The notes beneath the pieces are model-generated. The model was not told where the DNA came from, did no database searches, and saw nothing but the letters and a program-made list of their open reading frames with translations. Shown here piece by piece: positions 18,732 through 27,654 of a stretch of 64,000 nt of DNA. Source of the DNA: G963702155 sp963702155 (GTDB lineage Bacteria > Pseudomonadota > Alphaproteobacteria > Micavibrionales > Micavibrionaceae). Each line of letters starts with the position of its first letter. Within the stretch, counting starts at the first letter, position 1. The stretch spans positions 1,798,001 to 1,862,000 of the forward strand of contig OY969717.1 of assembly GCA_963702155.1 (NCBI GenBank), read 5' to 3'. The position numbers and the translations under genes are program-made.

Positions 18732-19382
18732 TTAAAGCCCGCCAATAAGCCCGCGTACAAAATCAGATAAGCCTTTGGCGCGGTGGCGTTTTAACCGCTC
18801 TCCATCCAAAATGGTCTGTGCTTTATTAACCGCTTGTTCTACATCTTTATTGATAATCACATAATCATATTCGCTATAATGTGACATCTCTGAATCCGCC
18901 TTTGACATACGATGGCGAATTTGATTTTCACTTTCTCGCGTATCGCGCGCGCGCGTATATAAACGCTTTTCTAATGCAACGCGTGATGGCGGAAGGATAA
19001 AAACAGTTACTAAATCGTTACGGGCAATCTCAACCAATTGTTGTGTGCCTTGCCAATCAATATCAAATAAAACATCAAATCCTTGCGCCATGGCCTCTTC
19101 TACAGGCTTACGCGGCGTACCGTAATAATGCTCAAAAACTTTAGCATGTTCCAACATATTACCTTCTTCAACCATGTTCGAAAATTCTTCATGGCTGACA
19201 AAAAAGTAATCCTGTCCATGTACTTCGCCCGCGCGGCGCGGACGTGTTGTAGCGGAAATTGAAATCTTCACATCGCTATTATCTTTAAGCAAAGCGCGCG
19301 TAATTGTAGTTTTCCCCGCACCCGAAGGAGAAGACATAACATACATCAAACCTCGTCTTTTTAAGGTATCATGAAGCGTCAA
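18732..19382 (-). CDS. gmk: Guanylate kinase
   Basis: Encodes 216 residues; phosphorylates GMP to GDP with ATP in the cytoplasm. The P-loop SPSGAGKTT is at 18-26, followed by SATTRPRRAGEVHGQDYFF (GMP-binding region) and the DIDWQGTQQL segment. The start is a TTG at 19382 with a weak ribosome-binding site; an internal ATG at 19346 (MYVMSS) would remove the usual RRGLM lead-in, so the TTG is kept with some doubt. Confidence 0.93.
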   Translation of the reverse strand: MTLHDTLKRRGLMYVMSSPSGAGKTTITRALLKDNSDVKISISATTRPRRAGEVHGQDYFFVSHEEFSNMVEEGNMLEHAKVFEHYYGTPRKPVEEAMAQGFDVLFDIDWQGTQQLVEIARNDLVTVFILPPSRVALEKRLYTRARDTRESENQIRHRMSKADSEMSHYSEYDYVIINKDVEQAVNKAQTILDGERLKRHRAKGLSDFVRGLIGGL

Positions 19383-19674
19383 ACGATAAATCTTTCTTTA
19401 TAAATCAAAATTTTTTTATATATATGTAACAATTTTTACCTCAAAACAATCTTTAAAGACAGTGCAATTTAAAAAAATACAAGAGAAAGGATAACCATAA
19501 AAAAAATAAGAAACTTTAGGTTGATTATTAATATCAATTATAAGAATATGGTTACAACTGTAATTAAGCATAAAATTTTTACAGTTTTTTTTGAGTATTT
19601 ATTTTTTCGAAGAAAGATTTTTTATTATGGGGTTTGCAGAAAATAAAGTTGCTAATTACAAGCATGAGGTCCAA
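19383..19674. other. AT-rich intergenic region between gmk and an ArsR-type regulator
   Basis: Very AT-rich divergent gap that must hold the gmk promoter and the regulator promoter. An alternative regulator start at 19627 lies inside it. Short dyads are present (for example ATTAATATCAATTAT near 19525), but none is long enough to call an operator. Confidence 0.4.
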
Positions 19675-19965
19675 ATGGATACACAAGGTATCGAAAAAAA
19701 TTTAAAAGATGTCTCTGTGTTGCTAAAGTCACTTTCCAATGAAAACAGATTATTAATTGTCTGTATATTACAACAAGGCGAAAAATGCGTCGGTCAGTTG
19801 GAAAAAGAGCTAAGCTTGAGCCAATCTGCCCTTTCACAACACTTGGCAAGATTACGCAGAGATGGTCTTGTAAATACGCGACGTGAAGCACAAACAATAT
19901 ATTATTCGTTAAAAGATGGGCCGCTGGAAAAAATCCTCCTATGCCTCAGTACGCTATATATTTAA
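19675..19965 (+). CDS. ArsR/SmtB-family winged-helix regulator, BigR/SqrR-like
   Basis: Encodes 96 residues from the ATG at 19675, chosen because TGAGGT lies 5-6 bases upstream; an ATG at 19627 would add 16 residues. The fold is complete: SLSNENRLLIVCIL, VGQLEKELSLSQSALSQHLARLRRDGLVNTRREAQTIYYSL. The recognition helix SQSALSQHLARLR and the VC cysteine match BigR/YgaV/SqrR, which sense sulfide through two cysteines. The second, C-terminal cysteine (normally near LY-x-C) is replaced: the protein ends STLYI, with a cysteine earlier in LLCLS. No metal-binding ELCVCDL motif is seen. Target unknown. Confidence 0.8.
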   Translation: MDTQGIEKNLKDVSVLLKSLSNENRLLIVCILQQGEKCVGQLEKELSLSQSALSQHLARLRRDGLVNTRREAQTIYYSLKDGPLEKILLCLSTLYI

Positions 19966-19987
19966 AGAAAAAATAATAGCAAAAAAT

Positions 19988-20911
19988 TTATAACACCAAG
20001 CGTTTCAATATGGCGTTTAGTACAGTTTTATAGTCGAGATCCTGTAAATCCTCTTGACGTATAATTTGCACATGCGCACCAAGTGGGCGATGCTTTACGG
20101 GATGGCTAAACCCTGAATATAATGCAAAGGTAAGGCAACCAGTTGCGGCAATAATGTGAATTGGGCCGGTATCATTTCCAACGCTAAAAGCGGCGCCGCG
20201 TGCAAGTGCGGGTAGATCGTATAAAGAGGTTTTCTCCGATAAATCTATAGCACCTTGACAATGCTCTTTAATAAATTCAACGGCATCCGCATCATCCCGA
20301 GTGCCTATCAAAACAGGCGTCATACCATGTTTTGAAAGCGCGCGACCTAAAGCAGCATATTCTGCCGGCGGCCAGCGTTTCTGGGGATGTTTAGGCGAAC
20401 ATCCCGAAGCAATCAAGACGTATCGTTTTGGTAAATCAAAACGTGATAAATCCCCGTTCATCCAACTGAGTGTATCAATATCAAAAGGTTCAATACCCGC
20501 CAGCGCTAAGGTTTGAACATGGCTGTCAAAGGCGTGCCCTTTTGCCCGTTCGGGTGATGTATTCCGGTGTGATGCACCTGCCGCTGCGCCAACCCATTCT
20601 GGTTTATGAGAGAAAAGCTTCAAATAAAGCGACGTGCGGTCATTATTTTGCAAATCATAAACACGATTAAACCCGCCCGTATTGAGGCGCAATCTTAAAC
20701 CGGCCCATAAATGCGGTTGATACCATTTCGGTTTGCTATCTAAAATCATATCGTCAAAATAACCGCAATCCTGCCCGATTGATTGATAGGGCGCAGTTGT
20801 AAGCAAAGTTATATGCGCATCATCATGATGTGCGCGGATAGCTTTCATCGCGCCAAGCGCCTGTATAAAATCTCCAAGCGCCCCTAATTTAATGACTAAG
20901 ATTTTATCCAT
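19988..20911 (-). CDS. Glycosyltransferase family 9 (heptosyltransferase-like)
   Basis: Encodes 307 residues. The start KILVIKLGALGDFIQALGAMKAI and the later SVGNDTGPIHIIAATGC are hallmarks of the GT9 ADP-heptose:LPS heptosyltransferase family (GT-B fold, inner face of the membrane). YVLIASGCSPKHPQKRWP corresponds to the GAS-x3-KRWP element. It probably adds a sugar to an LPS core or similar glycan; donor and acceptor are not certain. It follows the GT4 gene by 26 bases on the same strand, as an envelope-sugar pair. Confidence 0.88.
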   Translation of the reverse strand: MDKILVIKLGALGDFIQALGAMKAIRAHHDDAHITLLTTAPYQSIGQDCGYFDDMILDSKPKWYQPHLWAGLRLRLNTGGFNRVYDLQNNDRTSLYLKLFSHKPEWVGAAAGASHRNTSPERAKGHAFDSHVQTLALAGIEPFDIDTLSWMNGDLSRFDLPKRYVLIASGCSPKHPQKRWPPAEYAALGRALSKHGMTPVLIGTRDDADAVEFIKEHCQGAIDLSEKTSLYDLPALARGAAFSVGNDTGPIHIIAATGCLTFALYSGFSHPVKHRPLGAHVQIIRQEDLQDLDYKTVLNAILKRLVL

Positions 20912-20937
20912 AATGTTTTAAAGCGACTTTTTAAAAT

Positions 20938-22185
20938 CTATTCTGCAGCATCTTGGAAAGGGCTAGGTGAAGGCGCGGATACATTTTGCATTTGGTTCTT
21001 TTGTATATGAAAGGGCGCATGCCCAAGGCTTGAAAACTGCCGCCCATCCAAAAGTTCGGCATAAACGGATAGCGTTTTTTCCGTCATTTGCTCCTTTGTA
21101 AAGTGATCAGCAATATGTGCCATCGCGCGCGTGGCTAAAATAACCCGTTGATGCGGCGTAAGGGCAAGTGCCTCTTCAATGGCTTGTGCCAATGCATTGG
21201 GGTCAGAATGCGGGATTAGCCATCCGGTCTGGTTACGCGCAATCGTTTCTTGCGCGCCGCCATGGTCCGTCGCAATAATTGGTCTGCCCATAGCTTGTGC
21301 TTCTACTGGAATACGTCCAAACCCTTCCGGATCAATAGAAGCCGAAACTACAACTGTAGAAAGCATATAGGCCGCCGGCATATCCGCGCAGTGTTCGATA
21401 ATCCGCACTTGCCCGCTAAGCTCTTTGTCTTCGATGGCATCATGCAGCTCTTTGCTGTAATCGCTACGGCCTTGATCAGAGCCGATAATAACGCAAAAAA
21501 TATCTTTGCGTCGCAACTTTGCCATCGCATCAATCATCACATGATGCCCCTTCCAGCGGGTAAGCCGCCCGGGAAGCATAACAATATTCGCCCCGTCAGG
21601 CACACGCCATGCCCTCGATAACGAAATCATACGCTCCGGCGTTACAGTTGTAGGATGAAATTTTTCTAATGGTATACCGCGATGAATGAGCCGTATTTTC
21701 TGAGGATCTACATCATATTCATTTTTCAAATATTCGGCAACATAATTGGAGATCGCGATAATCCGCTCCCCTTTGGTGATGGAGCTATTATAAAATCGCT
21801 TGGCTTCCCCATGAATATTGTACGGCGCATGGCAGGTTGTCACGAATTTAGCTTTAGTATTTTTACACGCCTGCCAAGCGCTCCATGCAGGGGCGCGGCT
21901 TCTGGCATGCACAACATCAACATCATATTGCTTGACCAGTTTTTTAATCCTGTTGATATTCTGCCACATCGTTACCGGATTTTTGGAATGCACCGGCATA
22001 TCAATATGCACCGCGCCCGTACGCATTAACTCAGGGATACGACCGCCTCCATTGGAAACAACAATTGATTGCGCGCCGGATTGAACCAGCGCCGCCGCCA
22101 CATCAATACAGCCTTGTTCCGCTCCCCCGGGGCCAAGTTCTGGTATCACTTGCAATATAACCGGCTGCGCCGCTCTTGAAGCCAT
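20938..22185 (-). CDS. Glycosyltransferase family 4 (GT-B, group 1)
   Basis: Encodes 415 residues. The N-terminal GT4 domain starts with LQVIPELGPGGAEQGCIDVAAAL. HARSRAPAWSAWQA and TCHAPYNI form the acceptor side. The donor half has MLPGRLTRWKGHHVMIDAM and the E-x7-E signature region (PEGFGRIPVEAQAMGRPIIATDHGGAQE). It resembles LPS-core transferases of alphaproteobacteria. The last ~35 residues are Pro/Ser/Gln-rich and poorly conserved. It is upstream of the GT9 gene in the same direction. Confidence 0.88.
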   Translation of the reverse strand: MASRAAQPVILQVIPELGPGGAEQGCIDVAAALVQSGAQSIVVSNGGGRIPELMRTGAVHIDMPVHSKNPVTMWQNINRIKKLVKQYDVDVVHARSRAPAWSAWQACKNTKAKFVTTCHAPYNIHGEAKRFYNSSITKGERIIAISNYVAEYLKNEYDVDPQKIRLIHRGIPLEKFHPTTVTPERMISLSRAWRVPDGANIVMLPGRLTRWKGHHVMIDAMAKLRRKDIFCVIIGSDQGRSDYSKELHDAIEDKELSGQVRIIEHCADMPAAYMLSTVVVSASIDPEGFGRIPVEAQAMGRPIIATDHGGAQETIARNQTGWLIPHSDPNALAQAIEEALALTPHQRVILATRAMAHIADHFTKEQMTEKTLSVYAELLDGRQFSSLGHAPFHIQKNQMQNVSAPSPSPFQDAAE

Positions 22186-22294
22186 TATAAAAAACTCTTG
22201 TACAAATATAATTTAAATGAACATTAACTTTAAAAAGTCTCTTTTTTATAAAGGGCATTCAGGTATCATGCAATCAGATAAAAAGGAAAGACTG

Positions 22295-23062
22295 ATGAAC
22301 ATAGAGATTTTGAAGAGACAAGCTGCGCCAGATCTGGCGTATATTTATAATAAGGGATCAAAGGACAAATCGCACGTGCCGGTTATTGTTTTCATGGGCG
22401 GCTATCGCTCGGACATGATGGGCACAAAGGCGGCGTTCTTCGAAAGCCAGGCAATTGAGCGCGGTCAAGGATACGTGCGTTTTGATTATACGGGCCATGG
22501 CCATTCTGACGGGCGCTTCGCCGACGGCACCATCAGTATATGGAAGCAAGACGCGCTGGATATCATTGGTAATGTCACCGAGGGAAAACCTTTGATATTG
22601 GTCGGGTCATCCATGGGTGGGTGGATCGCCCTTTTATGCGCAAATGAACTGGGCGCGCAAGTCAAAGGTGTAATTACAATCGCGGGCGCGCCGGATTTTA
22701 CTGAAGAGATGTACGATGACCGTTTGAGTAACGCGCAAAAAGCCGAACTCATGGAAAAAGGCATTGTTTATATTGAAAATGATTACAGTGACGAGCCATA
22801 CGAATTTACCAGGGCATTCTATGAAGATGGAAAAAACAATCGGATATTAACTACCCCGCAAAAGCTTAACGCGCCGATGCGCATCATTCAGGGTATGCAG
22901 GACGCGGACGTGCCATGGAAAACGGCCATTAAAATTCAGAAGAACTATCACGCGGATGAATCAGATGTAATTCTAATTGAAGATGGCGACCACCGCCTCT
23001 CAAGGCCGCAAGATCTGGATTTAATCGATAAACAAATCCGCAATATTTCAGGTAATGTCTAG
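22295..23062 (+). CDS. Alpha/beta hydrolase
   Basis: Encodes 255 residues from the ATG at 22295, which has AAGGAAAG upstream; an earlier start at 22217 lacks one. The nucleophile elbow is GSSMGG, the oxyanion region is FMGGYRSDM near the N-terminus, the acid is probably in MQDADVPW and the catalytic His in EDGDHRLSRP. This is the serine-hydrolase layout of small cytoplasmic esterases similar to human BPHL/ABHD types. Substrate unknown. It is divergent from the GT4 gene. Confidence 0.85.
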   Translation: MNIEILKRQAAPDLAYIYNKGSKDKSHVPVIVFMGGYRSDMMGTKAAFFESQAIERGQGYVRFDYTGHGHSDGRFADGTISIWKQDALDIIGNVTEGKPLILVGSSMGGWIALLCANELGAQVKGVITIAGAPDFTEEMYDDRLSNAQKAELMEKGIVYIENDYSDEPYEFTRAFYEDGKNNRILTTPQKLNAPMRIIQGMQDADVPWKTAIKIQKNYHADESDVILIEDGDHRLSRPQDLDLIDKQIRNISGNV

Positions 23063-23133
23063 GCTTGGAATTACATATTTAAAAATCATTAAGCATCATA
23101 TATATAAAAAACAAATAAGTAAAAAGTAAAAAA

Positions 23134-23799
23134 ATGACTTTGAAAGCAAACAAACATAACACAAAAAATTATACCAAAAATCAGGAGCAGCCTTATTTTT
23201 TAATATTGCTGGGGTATTTGGGCATCCTAGGATGCATCATATTAATTATTGGCTGTTTAATCGCGCCTTTTTTTGTTCCTGATTATAATTGGGTCTCAGA
23301 TACAATTAGCGATTTGGCCGCGGGTAATTCAGAATTGATCATGGATGTGGCTTTATATAGTTTTGCTGGCGGGCTGTTTGCAACAGCATTAGCCGCCTCA
23401 CATGCACATTTAGGCCAAAAAACTTGGTCATTCGGTATTTTTGCCCTTACTATACTGGCTGCTTTGGTAGTTATAGTAGCGGCCAGAAACGAGTATGGTG
23501 ATGGCGATACGGAAGGTGTTGTAATTCATATGTACTTAGTATATGGACTTGGGATTTTCTTTCTGCTTGCACCCCTTAGCATGTCAAAAGATATTGTAAC
23601 ACACCATGTGTTTGCACAACGTATCCTTATAGGGTTGAGTGTTCTTTGGGGAATTGCTGCACCGGCTTTTTTCTTTGTACCGACAAGTCTGGATGGTTTT
23701 TTTGAGCGTATACTTGGCGTTATAGCCTGCGCGATCGTGAGTACAATTTGTATTGTATTCGTTCAGCGCGGACATTCAATGCTAAAAACACGCAATTAA
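23134..23799 (+). CDS. DUF998-family membrane protein
   Basis: Encodes 221 residues with about six hydrophobic segments (about 24-47, 72-93, 101-116, 131-148, 163-181, 190-209). The early WVSDTISDLAAGNSELIMD motif is characteristic of DUF998 membrane proteins. Function of the family is unknown. It lies 71 bases after the hydrolase and ends before a convergent tRNA gene. Confidence 0.72.
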   Translation: MTLKANKHNTKNYTKNQEQPYFLILLGYLGILGCIILIIGCLIAPFFVPDYNWVSDTISDLAAGNSELIMDVALYSFAGGLFATALAASHAHLGQKTWSFGIFALTILAALVVIVAARNEYGDGDTEGVVIHMYLVYGLGIFFLLAPLSMSKDIVTHHVFAQRILIGLSVLWGIAAPAFFFVPTSLDGFFERILGVIACAIVSTICIVFVQRGHSMLKTRN

Positions 23800-23846
23800 A
23801 GCAGCCAAAAACCGGTTATAAGCTATAAATATCAGTAAAACCAAAA

Positions 23847-23922
23847 TGGTGGACCCTAGCGGGATCGAACCGCTGACCTCCTCGCTGCCAGCGAGGCGCT
23901 CTCCCAGCTGAGCTAAGGGCCC
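23847..23922 (-). tRNA. tRNA-Ala (GGC anticodon)
   Basis: On the minus strand a 76-base cloverleaf is readable. The acceptor GGGCCCT pairs with AGGGTCC, the anticodon stem CCTCG/CGAGG encloses loop CTGGCAG with anticodon GGC, the T arm contains GGTTCGATC, and a CCA end is encoded (23847-23849). Confidence 0.95.
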
Positions 23923-24014
23923 TTATATAAGGGAATGAATAGGAAAATAGGGAAAAACCGGCCGCAGTTCAAGCGAAAAGTCTCACCCTATCGATTTTAT
24001 TTTTATATGCAGGA

Positions 24015-24440
24015 TTATTTTTTCAAAAGATCGCGAATTTCGGTTAAAAGCTGAATATCCGCAGGCGGTGCTGCTTGCGCGCTTTTGTCTGCTTCGGCTT
24101 CTTTCTGCGCTTGTTCTTTAATCCGGTTTACACCTTTAACAAGTAAAAACACCACAAATGCAACGATCACAAAATTGATGATGGCATTAATAAATACCCC
24201 ATAGTTTAAAGTGGCTGCACCGGCCTCTTGAGCGACAGCAAGGCTTTCATACTCTTTACCGGATAGGTTGACATACATGGCAGAAAAATCCATACCGCCG
24301 GTAAATAGACCGATAATAGGATTTAAAAGATCACTCACCATAGATGTAACAATAGCGGTAAACGCGGCACCCATAATAATACCAACAGCCATATCCATAA
24401 CATTACCGCGTGCGATAAAATTCTTAAATTCGTTAAACAT
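24015..24440 (-). CDS. mscL: Large-conductance mechanosensitive channel
   Basis: Encodes 141 residues, normal for MscL. The pore helix MFNEFKNFIARGNVMDMAVGIIMGAAFTAIVTSMVSD is diagnostic. A second membrane helix (AIINFVIVAFVVFLLVKGVNR) and a C-terminal charged helix follow. It acts as an inner-membrane pressure valve on hypo-osmotic shock. Confidence 0.95.
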   Translation of the reverse strand: MFNEFKNFIARGNVMDMAVGIIMGAAFTAIVTSMVSDLLNPIIGLFTGGMDFSAMYVNLSGKEYESLAVAQEAGAATLNYGVFINAIINFVIVAFVVFLLVKGVNRIKEQAQKEAEADKSAQAAPPADIQLLTEIRDLLKK

Positions 24441-24510
24441 TTCAGTATCCTTTATTGATCTTACTAGAGATGCCAGACCATAATTTTGTTATGCGTATAA
24501 GTCAATAGAC

Positions 24511-24547
24511 AAAAAAAGCCGCCTTTGCAAACAAGGGCGGCTTTCTT
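24511..24547 (-). terminator. Rho-independent terminator after the BI-1 gene
   Basis: AAAGCCGCC and GGGCGGCTTT form a GC-rich stem around a TTGCAAACA-type loop. On the minus strand a T run follows. It lies 23 bases past the BI-1 stop and before the mscL promoter. Confidence 0.85.
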
Positions 24548-24569
24548 AAAATCTTTAAAGTTAAAGCGC

Positions 24570-25286
24570 TTAACGAGAGTTCATAAAATGCAAAATATAC
24601 TGAAACATTGCAATGAAGCTGATGTAAAGGTTCAGCGCCGCCGCCCATGCCATACGGGAATTCCACTCATCACCATGAGAGGGAGAGTACATTTGTTTTG
24701 TGGCTTGTGTCTGAAATACGGTCAAACCGGAAAATAAAACAATACCGGCGCCGGCAATAAGATTTTGCATCATTGAGTTTTGGAAGAATAAATTCATGAT
24801 ACTAAAACCGACAATGCCCCAAATACCCATCACCAAAAACGTTTTCATGCCGGACAGATCTTTTTTGGTTGTGTATCCAAATATGCTTAAGCCTGCAAAC
24901 ATTGATGTGGCAATAAAAAATGATTTGGCCACAACTGTGCCAAACGTAGGATCATTAGTAGCGGCCGCAGCTATGGCGGAAAAACTTATGCCGTAGACAA
25001 CGGCTAACCCGATAAAAGCCAACTTTAATTGTGATGCCTTCATTTTATCTGGGCGAAATCCGAACCATATAATGGCCAGAGGTGCGAACATAACAATGTA
25101 AGCCTGCGGTCCGCCAAGTAACATTTTCATCAAGGCCGGTGATGTAGACACAAACCATGCCGTTAAAGCCGTTACAAGAACACCCATAGTCATGCGGTTA
25201 TAAACGCTTTGCATATGCGTGCGAAGACCGGCGTCAAATGTGACGCTATTGGTGCGGCCTAGTGATTCAGTACGATTTTCAAACAT
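24570..25286 (-). CDS. Bax inhibitor-1/YccA family membrane protein
   Basis: Encodes 238 residues with seven hydrophobic segments. The family pattern is clear: LRTHMQSVYNRMTMGVLVTALTAW at the N-terminus, GFSIMNLFFQNS in the middle and the C-terminal AALNLYISFIAMFQYILHF. Bacterial BI-1 proteins (YbhL, BsYetJ) are pH-sensitive calcium-leak-type channels of the inner membrane; a role here is inferred only from family. It has its own terminator. Confidence 0.9.
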   Translation of the reverse strand: MFENRTESLGRTNSVTFDAGLRTHMQSVYNRMTMGVLVTALTAWFVSTSPALMKMLLGGPQAYIVMFAPLAIIWFGFRPDKMKASQLKLAFIGLAVVYGISFSAIAAAATNDPTFGTVVAKSFFIATSMFAGLSIFGYTTKKDLSGMKTFLVMGIWGIVGFSIMNLFFQNSMMQNLIAGAGIVLFSGLTVFQTQATKQMYSPSHGDEWNSRMAWAAALNLYISFIAMFQYILHFMNSR

Positions 25287-25412
25287 CGCTATTTTTCTCC
25301 TAAAAGAGTGAATTGAATTTATGTATCTATATAGACTTTATTATATCATATTTCAAAGCTATTCGTACTGTTTTCGTGCGTTTTAGAGATTTAGATCATT
25401 TTTTTATGAAAT

Positions 25413-26504
25413 CTATTTTATGCTACGATGACCGCGTGTTCGTATAAGCCAAGGGTTTTTTTGATTCTGGCTTGAAACAGGCGCCCCATCGGTACGCGTA
25501 TGGCTCGATATCTGAGGGATAGGTACATCGCTATATTGGGATATCGCTTGAATACGTTTTTCAATAGGCGGATGCGTTTTAAAAAGACCCAAAAAAGGCT
25601 TTGCGTTTTCAATGCACATCATCGCGATATCATCAGTTGTTTCGGGAATATTGGCACGGCCGGAAATACGCATTAATGCCCGCATCATGGCATCCGGATT
25701 TTTGGTCATTTCAACAGAGGCGGCATCAGCCATAAATTCACGTTTGCGTGATATGGCAAAACGGGTCAAAAGCGTAGCCAAATAACCGAGCCATAATATA
25801 ACTGCAATGGCGATAAGAATAAGCGCGCCTCCGCCATTTTTACGGCGTTGCCCTGTATTTATAAAACTATACCGGATATTACTCCATGCCATTTGCGCCG
25901 CAAAACCCATCATACCTGTAAATATAATGGTGATAATAAGTAGGCGCACATCCCGATTTAAAATATGCCCCAATTCATGTGCTATAACGGCTTCAACCTC
26001 ATCTTTTTGCAAGGCATTGATCAGACCACGCGTAAGTGTAACGGTAAAAGATTTTTCGTTTATACCGCTGGCAAAGGCATTACGCGCATGTGTTTCAATA
26101 ATCTCTAGTCTTGGCATGGGCATACCTTTCGCGATACACAGATTTTCAAGCATATTGTAAAGCTGTGGCTCTTCTTTTCGCGTAACCGGATGGGAATGCG
26201 AAAGCTTTCGCACCATTTTCGTATGAAAGAAAAATGCAACTGTAAACCAGATGACAACGCCTGTTAAGATCATCGGCCAATAGTTAACAACGATAGAGTT
26301 TGCAAATAATAAAGCGGGCTCCAAGCTGCCTCCAGATGAAGAGATTGCATAATTTGATGATGGCGCGGCGCCAAAAGCGCCGGCAACAAAAGTACAAAGC
26401 CATATTATTGCTCCAATCAAAACCGGATAAAGCGCCAGTAAAATAAGCGATTTTAGGTTATTATTCCATATATGTGTTTGAATACCTGCGGTCTTATGAA
26501 GCAT
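25413..26504 (-). CDS. M48-family membrane metalloprotease, HtpX-like
   Basis: Encodes 363 residues from the ATG at 26504 (AGGAT upstream; 4 bases after the HIT stop). Two N-terminal membrane segments (about 18-45 and 74-94) are followed by the zinc motif HELGH at 176-180 and a later SRKREFMADAASVEM, whose Glu is the third ligand. A third hydrophobic pair lies between them. HtpX-type proteases degrade misfolded membrane proteins. The lemA-HIT-M48 order on one strand suggests a stress-related operon; LemA/M48 pairing is common. Confidence 0.88.
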   Translation of the reverse strand: MLHKTAGIQTHIWNNNLKSLILLALYPVLIGAIIWLCTFVAGAFGAAPSSNYAISSSGGSLEPALLFANSIVVNYWPMILTGVVIWFTVAFFFHTKMVRKLSHSHPVTRKEEPQLYNMLENLCIAKGMPMPRLEIIETHARNAFASGINEKSFTVTLTRGLINALQKDEVEAVIAHELGHILNRDVRLLIITIIFTGMMGFAAQMAWSNIRYSFINTGQRRKNGGGALILIAIAVILWLGYLATLLTRFAISRKREFMADAASVEMTKNPDAMMRALMRISGRANIPETTDDIAMMCIENAKPFLGLFKTHPPIEKRIQAISQYSDVPIPQISSHTRTDGAPVSSQNQKNPWLIRTRGHRSIK

Positions 26505-26508
26505 TATC

Positions 26509-26943
26509 TTAAATCCTAATTTTTTTAGCAATTAGACTTTGATCTTTATTTTTTGCCATTTTTAACAGCGTTGCATCGAATTTAATTTCGTTATTTATAA
26601 TCGTTGCGTAAGCTGAAGACGTTATGTCATCGTCCGTGTATTGTGGAACAATATGATAGTGAACATGTGGGATATACCCATGTACAACAAAACCAATTCT
26701 TTTAGGTTTGGGTTTTAAAACTTTTAACATCTTTTTTCCCAGTTTATTTCCTATTATTGTTATGTGCGCAACCATTTCGTCTGGCATATCTGTAAAGTAG
26801 CTATAATGCTTTTTGGGGATAATCATGCTATGCCCTGGTTGAACAGGTCTATGATCTAGTATTCCAAAAACTTTATCATCTTCGTAAACAAAATGGGCTG
26901 ATAGCTGTTTCTTCAAAATTTGGCAGAAAATACAGTTGTCCAT
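26509..26943 (-). CDS. HIT-family hydrolase
   Basis: Encodes 144 residues. The start CIFCQILKK and the histidine triad HVHYHIVPQ are diagnostic of the HIT superfamily, which cleaves nucleoside phosphoramidates, dinucleotides or adenylyl groups. The C-terminal 35 residues differ from HinT. It is a different branch from the HIT gene at 45076-45447. It lies 5 bases after lemA and 4 bases before the M48 gene. Confidence 0.9.
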   Translation of the reverse strand: MDNCIFCQILKKQLSAHFVYEDDKVFGILDHRPVQPGHSMIIPKKHYSYFTDMPDEMVAHITIIGNKLGKKMLKVLKPKPKRIGFVVHGYIPHVHYHIVPQYTDDDITSSAYATIINNEIKFDATLLKMAKNKDQSLIAKKIRI

Positions 26944-26948
26944 TTGTT

Positions 26949-27509
26949 CTAGAACTTTACTTCAGGCGGCGTGTCGAGGGCTTCACGCTGGCTATTAGGA
27001 AGCTCGAAAAAAACTTCTTTTTTGAACCCGAATGTACCGGCAAGCAGAACAGCGGGAAATTGCTCGATAGCTGTATTTAGTTCAGCGGTTGCGTTGTTAA
27101 AGAAACGACGCGCAGCGGCGAGTTTATTTTCAATATCGGAAATCTCGCTCATCAATTGCTGAAACGTTTCGTTTGCTTTTAAATCCGGATAATTCTCTGC
27201 AACGGCATAAAGATTGATCATCGCTTTAGAGAGTTGGTTTTCAGCAGCAATACGCTCCGATGTTCCATCGGCGGCCTGCACACCTGCACGCGCATTGGTA
27301 ACATTTTCCAAAACTTGTTTCTCGTGCGCGGCGTAACCCTTTACAGTTTCCAGCAATTGGGGGATTAGATCAAAACGCTGTTTTAACTGAACATCAATGT
27401 CGGCGAATGCCTGCTCTCTGTTTTGGCGCAAAGCAACAAGGCGGTTATAGATAAAGACCAACATAGCGCCTATCGCGCCAATAATCCCTAAAATTACCAA
27501 CATTTCCAT
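26949..27509 (-). CDS. lemA: LemA family protein
   Basis: Encodes 186 residues from the ATG at 27509, which has AAAGGA upstream. One N-terminal membrane helix (MLVILGIIGAIGAMLVFIYNRLV) precedes a long helical domain with the signatures RFDLIPQLLETVKGYAAHE, ENYPDLKANETFQQL and AARRFFNNATAELNTAIEQFP. LemA proteins are membrane-anchored and often paired with M48 proteases, as here. Function of the family is unclear. Confidence 0.92.
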   Translation of the reverse strand: MEMLVILGIIGAIGAMLVFIYNRLVALRQNREQAFADIDVQLKQRFDLIPQLLETVKGYAAHEKQVLENVTNARAGVQAADGTSERIAAENQLSKAMINLYAVAENYPDLKANETFQQLMSEISDIENKLAAARRFFNNATAELNTAIEQFPAVLLAGTFGFKKEVFFELPNSQREALDTPPEVKF

Positions 27510-27654
27510 TTTAAAATATCCTTTCACAATTGCTTTTCTCATCATCGCTCAATATATTGAGCATGCATTTGATTATGGTGAACTTATGTTTAAGGTTCAA
27601 CCACTCATATGATATTTTAGCGATTTTCGATTTTTATTAAGCCAGGCTAATATT

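Noticed and set aside
19525..19545. Dyad upstream of the ArsR-type gene as its operator
   Set aside because: Too short and too AT-rich to separate from background.
22217..22294. Longer start for the alpha/beta hydrolase
   Set aside because: No ribosome-binding site, and the extra 26 residues are not hydrolase-like; the start at 22295 has AAGGAAAG.
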